Source: CAUZEO01 sp963578625 (GTDB lineage Bacteria > Verrucomicrobiota > Kiritimatiellia > SLOV01). From it: DNA of 5,353 bases. The stretch lies in contig CAUZEO010000354.1 in assembly GCA_963578625.1 (NCBI GenBank), positions 1 to 5,353 of the forward strand, in the 5' to 3' direction. Position numbers and translations under genes: made by a program. Shown here piece by piece: positions 1 through 5,353 of this stretch. How positions within the stretch are numbered: position 1 is the first letter of the stretch; each line of letters opens with the position of its first letter. The notes beneath the pieces are model-generated. The model was not told the DNA's origin and searched no databases. It was given only the letters and a program-made list of their open reading frames with translations.

Positions 1-1676
1 ACGGCAAGGCGGTGTGGTGCTCGAACTTTTCCGAGAAGGAAACCACCAGCGGCCCCCCGGAAGACAAGCGCGTGCTCTCTCCACAGTATGTCCGGCGCGA
101 GTTCTGGGCCGCGTTCGCGCGGGGACTTCAGGGCGCATTCCTGTGGATCTGGATGCCCAACCAACTCGAAAAAATGAGCCTGCTCGAACCCCGGACGGAC
201 GGGACGCTGACCGAAATCCCGGCGGTGGAAGCCATGGCGCAGATCGCGGATTTCATGGAATTATGGTGGCCTTCCCTGGAAACCTTCTCCCCCGAGCCGG
301 CGCGGATCCTTGTGCACGATCCCAACACATCACTCATTGGAAGCTTTTGGGATTTCGCCGATCCTACTCCAATCTGGGCACAGTGGGACACGGATATTCC
401 CGCCGCGCAGAGCTACGACACGCTGCTCGTGTTTCTGGCGGAGAGCAACCGCCGTTTCACCATGAGCTGGGACGACGTCCTTGCGCAGCGGCTCAACCCC
501 ACGGACCACGATGTTCTGTGCCTGACGGGCAACCACAACATGACGACCGGAGTGGTGCAGACGGTCCGCGATTGGATCCTGGCCGGCCGACCGGCCATCC
601 TGGACGACCGGACCGGCAAGTTCGATCCCCTCGGGAACACCGTTGACGCATTGGCCGACTTGTTCGGCCTGTCCCACGTCCTGGTTCTCCAGGGCATCAA
701 CTGGTACGGCAACCCGACCGAGACGGCTCGCATCGCCCCGTTTCTTGATCTGCATGCGCCCCTGCCCTACACGCTCACTCAACCGGCGGTCGATCCGGAC
801 GACCTGCTGACGGTGGAACGGATGCAGGCACCGAACGGAGACGAGTTGGCGGTGGTCTCGCGCCGGGGCACATCCGGCACTACCGCGGACCGCCTCGAGT
901 TTTCCCTGCAATGGCACAGAGGCCACGGTTCCTACACCGTGATCGACCCGTTCGCCCGGGGAGTGAATGCCGGTACCATGCCACCCTGGCCGATCTGCGA
1001 TCGATCGATCGTCACGCTCGAGGGGCACCAGGACGCCCTGCTGATCCTGGCCGGGGACCCGGATCCGCCGTTCCCGTGGGACTGCGGCTTTTCGGTTTTC
1101 GAGGAGCGGTTTACCGCCAACACGTTCAATGAAACCGGCTCCGAGATCGCGCCGCCCTTTACGCTCGGGACGCTGGCGTTTTTCGAAGACGAAGCGCTTC
1201 GCATTCAGACGGCCACCGGCACCGAATCCGCCTACCGCGCCTTTCCCTCCGGCGTCACCGGGTCCGGGTACGCGGTGGAGTTCGACGTCACCGTGAACGC
1301 GAATACCGGGGACGGCTTTCAGCTCCTGCAGACGATCGACACCTTGGGGGCGTGGCAGGTCGGTATCATCCTGACCGTGACATCGCATGCGCCGAGCCAA
1401 ACCTCGGATCTTCGGGTTATGCATACTGGTGGAACGGTGCAGGCCGGTCTCAGCATGCCCTGGGGCTTGAATCATCACATCCGGGTTCACTACCGGGGCG
1501 ACGGCACCAACCAAGCCGATCTCTACGTGGACAGTGTCCTCGTGAACACCTACACGGAAATGACACCTGGCGCCACGGTCGACTTCATCCAGTGGGGCGA
1601 CGCGTTTCAAACCACCGCGTACGGGGATGTCACGCTGGACAACATCGAGACCTTGTTGGTCGACCCGGACCCTTGA
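1..1676 (+). CDS. Glycoside hydrolase-like multidomain protein with C-terminal LamG domain (5' partial)
   Basis: The reading frame is open at the left edge (first full codon at base 3) and ends at TGA 1674-1676, so the N-terminus is missing and the GTG at 12 need not be a start. Residues below are counted from that GTG. Residues 1-95 resemble the end of a TIM-barrel beta-galactosidase-like hydrolase: FARGLQGAFLWIW (35-47) matches the family's 'ARGA.G..yW.W' strand, and a TEIP...EAMAQIADF segment follows. Residues 96-225 look like the class I glutamine-amidotransferase-like domain of GH42-type enzymes, with strand ARILVHD, then DVLCLTGNHN, then a helix and AGRPAILDD; there is no amidotransferase Cys-His pair I can identify. 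Residues 236-350 look beta-rich. Residues 358-550 look like a LamG/concanavalin-type sandwich (FEERFTANTF, YAVEFDVTV, IRVHYRGDG, ADLYVDSVLV). The likely role is extracellular or surface hydrolysis of a glycan, with the lectin domain binding it. Substrate and exact GH family cannot be told. No PEP-CTERM, sortase or membrane anchor ends the protein. Confidence 0.72.
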   Translation, partial: GKAVWCSNFSEKETTSGPPEDKRVLSPQYVRREFWAAFARGLQGAFLWIWMPNQLEKMSLLEPRTDGTLTEIPAVEAMAQIADFMELWWPSLETFSPEPARILVHDPNTSLIGSFWDFADPTPIWAQWDTDIPAAQSYDTLLVFLAESNRRFTMSWDDVLAQRLNPTDHDVLCLTGNHNMTTGVVQTVRDWILAGRPAILDDRTGKFDPLGNTVDALADLFGLSHVLVLQGINWYGNPTETARIAPFLDLHAPLPYTLTQPAVDPDDLLTVERMQAPNGDELAVVSRRGTSGTTADRLEFSLQWHRGHGSYTVIDPFARGVNAGTMPPWPICDRSIVTLEGHQDALLILAGDPDPPFPWDCGFSVFEERFTANTFNETGSEIAPPFTLGTLAFFEDEALRIQTATGTESAYRAFPSGVTGSGYAVEFDVTVNANTGDGFQLLQTIDTLGAWQVGIILTVTSHAPSQTSDLRVMHTGGTVQAGLSMPWGLNHHIRVHYRGDGTNQADLYVDSVLVNTYTEMTPGATVDFIQWGDAFQTTAYGDVTLDNIETLLVDPDP

Positions 1677-1679
1677 TCA

Positions 1680-1700
1680 ACATTTTCAACCCGGAAATGT
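1680..1700. repeat. Small inverted repeat just after the hydrolase-like gene
   Basis: ACATTT (1680-1685) and AAATGT (1695-1700) are perfect 6-base arms around a 9-base loop, extendable by one G-U pair. It starts four bases after the TGA of the upstream gene and directly precedes the stronger hairpin at 1702-1723. It may help form or protect the 3' end of transcripts on either strand. The stem is weak and AT-rich and could be chance. Confidence 0.35.
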
Positions 1701-1701
1701 A

Positions 1702-1723
1702 GCGGAACTCGCCAGAGTTCCGC
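1702..1723. terminator. Perfect 9-bp hairpin between convergent genes, likely bidirectional terminator
   Basis: GCGGAACTC (1702-1710) and GAGTTCCGC (1715-1723) are exact reverse complements around the four-base loop GCCA. The hairpin sits in the 55-base spacer between the stop of the plus-strand hydrolase-like gene (1676) and the stop of the minus-strand epimerase (1732), where a terminator shared by both convergent transcripts is expected. Neither side has a real U-tract: GATTTGACTT follows on the plus strand and TACATTTCC on the minus strand. It is therefore not a textbook intrinsic terminator. It could instead act as a 3'-end stabiliser after Rho-dependent termination. Confidence 0.6.
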
Positions 1724-1731
1724 GATTTGAC

Positions 1732-2964
1732 TTAGCCCGACGGTTGAGCTGAATTCCATCTGTCCAACACGTCGATGCTGTAGATGAGATTCCGCGGCAG
1801 GTGGAAGGGATCTTTCACCGGCATTACGATCACATCCGACGAGGGTTCGCCCTCGCGGGTCAGATTGCGGTACCACTCCCCGTGCTCCGGGACGGGATAG
1901 TGGGTGAAGCAGTATTCGTGCACCTTGTCGTACCACGTGAGGCACCAGGGCTCCTCTGTATGTTCCCATGCGAGCAGGAGGGCATACAGTGCCTCCCCCT
2001 GCGGCCACCAGCGTTTCGCGTCCGCCGAATCCCAGGCGATGTCCCGCCGGTGATCGGCGTCGATGGCCAGGTAGATGCCTCCGTATTCCTCGTCCCATCC
2101 CAATTCGAGGTGACGGCGCACCAGGCGGCACGCTTCGCTGATTCGTCGCGTGTCGCCGGCGTGGCGGGCGATGTGAATCTGAAACCACATGTCCTCGATA
2201 ACGTGGCCGGGCACAATGGTTGTTCCCTCCGGTGCTGGATACTCGTGGTTGTCATCGGAAATCCGCTCCAACAATACATCGCGATCCGGACGGTAGAAGT
2301 GGTTGAAGATCTCGTCCGATTGATTTTGTGCGGCGCGCAGGTAGCGCGGATCATCGAGAAAACGCCCCAGTTTCCACAGCGCAAACGAAAACATCATGGG
2401 AATGCCGTGAACTTTTGCGCCGCGGGGAACCGGATACGGATTGTGTGGGAGGGTGTCATGCGGTTGTTTCAACCGTTCGATCATACAATCCGCTGTTTTC
2501 CGGGCACGCGAAATCACTTCGTCCGCCGACGCCGAATCCGCCCGGGCCAGCTCGACCAGGCCGTCGATCGCCAGACCATCGGTATAGATCGACTCGTATC
2601 CGTCCATCACTCGCCCGTCATGCGCCAGGCGGAAATTCCAGCCGCCCGCCTCCTCGTTCCACCCGGTCCGCGCCGTGAAATCGTATACATGCCGGGCCAG
2701 GTGCAGCCATTTTTCGTCGGGTTCCACCGAGCGGTACAGTTTGCTGAACAACCAGACGAGGCGCCACTGGCTCCAGAGAAACTTGTCGCGGCTGATGACC
2801 GCCCCGTCATCGGCGATACAGGTATTGACCCCGCCGGCAGGATCCACTCCGTGGCGCACCCAGAACGGCATGAGGTTCTCCATGAGCTGGGCATGAAGAA
2901 AATCACGAAGTGCTTTCAGATCGAATGTCGCATTGACTATGATCATTGGATGCGACTCGAACAT
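1732..2964 (-). CDS. AGE/RnBP-family sugar 2-epimerase
   Basis: A complete 410-residue protein, close to the usual length of about 400 for N-acylglucosamine 2-epimerases (AGE, renin-binding-protein family). These cytoplasmic (alpha/alpha)6-barrel enzymes invert C2 of N-acetylglucosamine or related sugars. Family motifs occur in order: GGVNTC (44-49), FLWSQWRLVW (62-71, R68 the likely substrate-binding Arg), GIPMMFSFAL (187-196), VPGHVIEDMW (251-260, H254), KRWWPQGEAL (317-326), EHGEWYRNLTREGE (360-373) and DPFHLPRNL (385-393, H388). H254 and H388 correspond to the family's two catalytic histidines. From memory, the layout is collinear with human RnBP. The real substrate could be GlcNAc, glucose, mannose or a disaccharide. 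ATG 2964 is the most upstream start, because an in-frame stop lies 30 bases before it; Met7 (ATG at 2946) is an equally good choice, since the family fold begins at about residue 14. Neither has a clear Shine-Dalgarno sequence. No signal peptide is visible. It converges with the hydrolase-like gene and diverges from the FG-GAP gene. Confidence 0.93.
   Translation of the reverse strand: MFESHPMIIVNATFDLKALRDFLHAQLMENLMPFWVRHGVDPAGGVNTCIADDGAVISRDKFLWSQWRLVWLFSKLYRSVEPDEKWLHLARHVYDFTARTGWNEEAGGWNFRLAHDGRVMDGYESIYTDGLAIDGLVELARADSASADEVISRARKTADCMIERLKQPHDTLPHNPYPVPRGAKVHGIPMMFSFALWKLGRFLDDPRYLRAAQNQSDEIFNHFYRPDRDVLLERISDDNHEYPAPEGTTIVPGHVIEDMWFQIHIARHAGDTRRISEACRLVRRHLELGWDEEYGGIYLAIDADHRRDIAWDSADAKRWWPQGEALYALLLAWEHTEEPWCLTWYDKVHEYCFTHYPVPEHGEWYRNLTREGEPSSDVIVMPVKDPFHLPRNLIYSIDVLDRWNSAQPSG
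2938..2943 (+). promoter_or_regulatory. Candidate -10 element (TATGAT) for a leaderless FG-GAP transcript
   Basis: TATGAT differs from consensus TATAAT at one base. With its last base at -7, position +1 falls on base 2950, the A of the ATG proposed for the FG-GAP gene, which would give a leaderless mRNA. This fits the lack of a Shine-Dalgarno sequence before that ATG. No good -35 hexamer lies about 17 bases upstream (TTCAGA at best). The hexamer is inside the 5' coding part of the epimerase on the other strand, where it also encodes Ile-Ile-Val, so chance is a real alternative. Confidence 0.3.
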
Positions 2965-5353
2965 AGAGGGCGGAAGCAGTTTCTGAAAGGCTCATTTGGC
3001 GGCGGGGGGGATAACCTGTTTGTCGATGCCGGCGGCGTCATGCGGCGGATCATGGACAACGACCTGAACGGAGACGGCCATTTCGATATCGTCCTGCCCA
3101 ACAGTCACGGGTATATCGAACGCGGTCCAACCTGCATTTACACCCTGAGGGAGGGTGAATGGGGAAAGCATGAGCTTCCGCATGACAGTTGCTGGACCCC
3201 CGTCGTGACGGATGTGGACGGAGACGGCTTCCTGGATCTCATCATCGCAAACGGAGAAAACGGCATCACGTCGGAGTTGTCGTCCTACATCTACTGGGGA
3301 GGACCCGGCGGTCTGACCGGCGAGCGCACCGAGTTCCTGACGACCGGGGCCTACGATGCGGCGGCGTGGGATTTGACCGGCAACGGCCTGAAAGATGTCC
3401 TCTTCACCTCGGCCTGGCTTGACCACCACAACGCCGGCGGGCGCCTCGACCAGAAAGTGTTTGTTCAAACTTCGCCCCGGCAATTTGAAGAAGCGACCGA
3501 AGAGTACAAGATCGCGGGCATGGCCACCACATCGCTGCTTTGCGAGGACCTGAACGGGGACGGGCATCCCGAAATCGTGCTGGCAAACTACCGCGAGGGA
3601 TACAACTACGATACGGATTCGTATTGCTACCTCGGTTCCGCGGACGGTTTCGACATAAATAACCCGCTGCGCCTGCCCACCCACTACGCGCTGAAGGTCC
3701 TGGCCGCGGATCTGAACGGAGACGGGTTCAAGGAACTGCTGTTTTCCGGGGGGGACCAGGTCATGATTTACTGGAACGAACGGGGGACCTTCCAGGCGAC
3801 GCGCCGGACGGTCCTCGACATCAAGGGCGTCGACAGCCAGTTCAGCGCCGGGGCTTTACCCCTGGACGTCGCGGATGTCGACGGCGACGGCATCCCCGAG
3901 CTCGTGATCGGCACCATCGAAGGGGTTGAGATTCGAAAGACCGACCGCCTCGATCACGCCTGGAAAAAACTGCCCTGCGCAAATTGCATGGGAATCAACG
4001 CCGCGGATATCAGGGGAACGGGGCGCATGGACATCGTTGCGTGCCATTACTACTCCGAGACGTCGTATGACGCGGAGTCCCTTGTGTTCTGGAACGGCGA
4101 GCACGGGCTTCATCCCGAAAACGCTACGGCGCTGGAAACGCACGGACCGATGGGATGCGTGGCCGCAGACTTCGACGACGACGGAATCATGGAGATCATT
4201 TTCTGCAACACCATGCGGGGGCCGTCTCAATACCATCCCGCCTTTCCGGTCTTTGCCTACTTCGGCACATCCGACCACCAATACAAGCCCGAGAATCGCA
4301 GGGACTATCCCGTCACCTATGGGAGCAATGCCTACGCAGTGGCGGATGTCGACAACGATGGCTTCGTGGAGTTGATTCTCACGACGGAGGGAAGCCTCCG
4401 CATTTTCAAGGGGACTCCGGACGGCCCCGATCCCTCCGACTACTACGACCTGATGCACACCGATGGGAAACTCGTGCTCGTGGGCGGCGTATTGGTGGGT
4501 GACTTCAACCGGAATGGTTGGCTGGACCTTATCATGGCTCCCTATGTATATGGGAATTCAAAAGAGGAACTGGATAACTCCGTTTTTCTATACTTCGGTG
4601 GCCCCGATGGATATTCGGACGACCGGCGTATCTCACTGCCTGCTTTTCTTCGCATGTCCAAGGCGATTGAAGCGACCGACATTAACAACGATGGATATAT
4701 CGATTTCCTCTTCGGCAGCGAAGACGGATACATCGGCGTCTACTACGGAGGACCGGAAGGGCTCAGCCGGGAACGGGCCGGCAGGATCGATCTGAAGGAA
4801 TACCACGGGGCGAGCATTCAGGGAATCACTGCTGCCGACATTGACAAAGATGGTTGGCCGGAGTTGATTGTATCCACCGCGGGTCATTACACACGCCGCC
4901 CGAGCCATGTGTTCGTCCTGAGAGACGGAAGGAACGGTTACCCCAAGGACCGCCAAACGATGTTCGAAACCGGAGGAACGGTCGGCTTTCCGGATCTCGC
5001 CGATCTGAATGGCAACGGAAACCTGGACTTGCTCGTACCCTTTTACTCCACTCACGAATCACGAGAGCTTCCCGCGAGGATTTTCCAGGGTGACGGCAAC
5101 GGTGACTTCGATTGGGACAACCCGCTCCGGATAGATTGCCTGGCATCCATCGCGTTTTGCCCGGTGGATCTCAGAGGAAACGGCTATCCGGATTTGTTTA
5201 TCTGTTGTCACCGCAATGATCTGGGCCATAAGGTCGATTCCATGCTCGTCATGAATGGACCGGAGGGTCTGGATATAGAAAATGCCCGGGGAATTCTCGG
5301 ATACGGACCGCATTGTTTTACCAACAGGAACCAGGGAAACTCCCTGGATCGGA
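2950..5353 (+). CDS. FG-GAP/VCBS-type repeat protein, probable double beta-propeller (3' partial)
   Basis: The frame is open for 801 codons from ATG 2950 to the right edge with no stop, so the C-terminus is missing. I see 14 loops of the form D-x-[DN]-x-[DN]-G, for example DLNGDG (residue 38), DVDGDG (88), DLNGDG (254), DVDNDG (466) and DINNDG (577). Each is followed by a hydrophobic strand such as FDIVL or LDLII, and many repeats carry an outer motif such as YWGGPGGL, YFGGPDGY or YYGGPEGL. These loops bind calcium in integrin-like FG-GAP repeats, and seven of them make one propeller. Such proteins are usually exported and bind ligands or glycans; no catalytic residues are evident. No signal peptide is seen from 2950 or from the in-frame ATG at 2893. 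ATG 2950 is chosen because the repeat fold seems to begin by about FGGGGDNLFVDAGG (16-29), which excludes the ATGs at 3040 and 3052 as complete starts. The same frame is open back to 1753 antisense to the epimerase, so the true start is uncertain. There are 14 cysteines, including CANC (343-346). The function is unknown. Confidence 0.85.
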   Translation, partial: MRLEHRGRKQFLKGSFGGGGDNLFVDAGGVMRRIMDNDLNGDGHFDIVLPNSHGYIERGPTCIYTLREGEWGKHELPHDSCWTPVVTDVDGDGFLDLIIANGENGITSELSSYIYWGGPGGLTGERTEFLTTGAYDAAAWDLTGNGLKDVLFTSAWLDHHNAGGRLDQKVFVQTSPRQFEEATEEYKIAGMATTSLLCEDLNGDGHPEIVLANYREGYNYDTDSYCYLGSADGFDINNPLRLPTHYALKVLAADLNGDGFKELLFSGGDQVMIYWNERGTFQATRRTVLDIKGVDSQFSAGALPLDVADVDGDGIPELVIGTIEGVEIRKTDRLDHAWKKLPCANCMGINAADIRGTGRMDIVACHYYSETSYDAESLVFWNGEHGLHPENATALETHGPMGCVAADFDDDGIMEIIFCNTMRGPSQYHPAFPVFAYFGTSDHQYKPENRRDYPVTYGSNAYAVADVDNDGFVELILTTEGSLRIFKGTPDGPDPSDYYDLMHTDGKLVLVGGVLVGDFNRNGWLDLIMAPYVYGNSKEELDNSVFLYFGGPDGYSDDRRISLPAFLRMSKAIEATDINNDGYIDFLFGSEDGYIGVYYGGPEGLSRERAGRIDLKEYHGASIQGITAADIDKDGWPELIVSTAGHYTRRPSHVFVLRDGRNGYPKDRQTMFETGGTVGFPDLADLNGNGNLDLLVPFYSTHESRELPARIFQGDGNGDFDWDNPLRIDCLASIAFCPVDLRGNGYPDLFICCHRNDLGHKVDSMLVMNGPEGLDIENARGILGYGPHCFTNRNQGNSLDR
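3055..5199 (+). repeat. Fourteen FG-GAP-type protein repeats (about 54 residues each)
   Basis: Calcium-loop motifs begin at residues 38, 88, 141, 200, 254, 309, 353, 407, 466, 518, 577, 630, 685 and 740, counted from ATG 2950. Spacings are 44-59 residues with a mean of 54, which fits one propeller blade per repeat and two seven-bladed propellers in the visible part. Repeats 7 (DIRGTG, 353) and 14 (DLRGNG, 740) have Arg at the third, normally acidic or Asn, loop position, and repeat 7 also has Thr at the fifth, so calcium binding there is probably weak or lost. At DNA level the copies have diverged; only short stretches such as CTGAACGGAGACGG (3064 and 3712) are identical, so this is an old duplication rather than a recent tandem expansion. 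Confidence 0.85.

Noticed and set aside
998..1011. CGAT tandem (CGATCGATCGATCG), a possible operator or repeat
   Set aside because: It is inside the coding sequence, encodes ordinary residues (RSI), and is too short to be more than chance.
330..1610. Long minus-strand open frame of 426 codons opposite the hydrolase-like gene
   Set aside because: It lies in codon register with the sense gene, so it stays open only through GC-rich codon bias. Its translation is rich in Arg, Gly and Val with no domain, while the sense strand shows recognisable folds.
2965..2985. Shine-Dalgarno-like AGAGGGCGGA followed by an in-frame CTG at 2983 as the FG-GAP start
   Set aside because: CTG starts are rare, and the purine stretch is also within the proposed coding region; ATG 2950 is the simpler choice.
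2965..3030. Promoter for the epimerase on the minus strand
   Set aside because: TCGACA and TTATCC-like hexamers are present but separated by only about six bases, and no -10 sits at a suitable distance from either candidate ATG.
2992..3684. Minus-strand open frame of 230 codons opposite the FG-GAP gene, directly upstream of the epimerase
   Set aside because: It is the in-register antisense of Asp-rich repeats; its Val-rich peptide reflects GAC/GAT read backwards. No family is recognised.
3926..4375. Plus-strand open frame of 149 codons in another frame
   Set aside because: Low-complexity Thr/Pro/Arg peptide fully inside the FG-GAP gene; a frame shadow.
3856..4458. Minus-strand open frame of 200 codons
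   Set aside because: Antisense shadow of FG-GAP repeats 6-9, same composition artefact.
1..5353. tRNA, rRNA, CRISPR, insertion sequence, phage or defence genes
   Set aside because: No cloverleaf, repeat-spacer pattern, transposase motif or terminal inverted repeats were seen, and almost all the sequence is accounted for by the three genes.

Overview
This window holds three protein-coding genes. Two run off its edges and only the middle one is complete. Base composition is GC-rich (about 60% by eye, not counted). A multidomain glycoside-hydrolase-like protein, an AGE-family sugar epimerase and a large FG-GAP (VCBS-type) repeat protein together suggest a heterotrophic, polysaccharide-degrading bacterium. 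Such combinations are common in the Planctomycetes/Verrucomicrobia/Lentisphaerae group and in related uncultured lineages. The phylum is inferred from gene content only, and no ribosomal or marker gene is present to confirm it.

Layout. Positions 1-1676 (+) carry the 3' part of a large protein. It shows the end of a TIM-barrel-like hydrolase domain, a glutamine-amidotransferase-like (beta-galactosidase 'trimerisation'-type) domain, a beta-rich linker and a C-terminal LamG/concanavalin-type lectin fold. Positions 1677-1731 are a short convergent intergenic spacer with two adjacent inverted repeats; the second is a perfect 9-bp stem, probably a terminator serving both flanking genes. Positions 1732-2964 (-) are a complete 410-residue epimerase of the N-acylglucosamine 2-epimerase (RnBP/AGE) type, with both family histidines in place. 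From about 2950 to the window end (+) runs an FG-GAP repeat protein of at least 801 residues. It has 14 Asp-rich calcium-loop motifs spaced about 54 residues apart, which would make two seven-bladed beta-propellers. It is open at the right edge.

The epimerase and the FG-GAP gene are divergent, and their 5' ends touch or overlap, leaving no non-coding space for promoters. A TATGAT hexamer lies exactly where a -10 element would place transcription start on the A of the FG-GAP ATG, which hints at leaderless expression. The FG-GAP protein has no visible signal peptide from any start considered.

Functionally, the hydrolase-like protein and the epimerase fit a glycan-utilisation neighbourhood: release of sugars outside or at the cell surface, then isomerisation inside. 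The FG-GAP protein may bind glycans or partner proteins. This joint role is inference. I see no RNA gene, CRISPR array, insertion sequence, phage gene or clearly new system; the oddest part is the divergent epimerase/FG-GAP junction.
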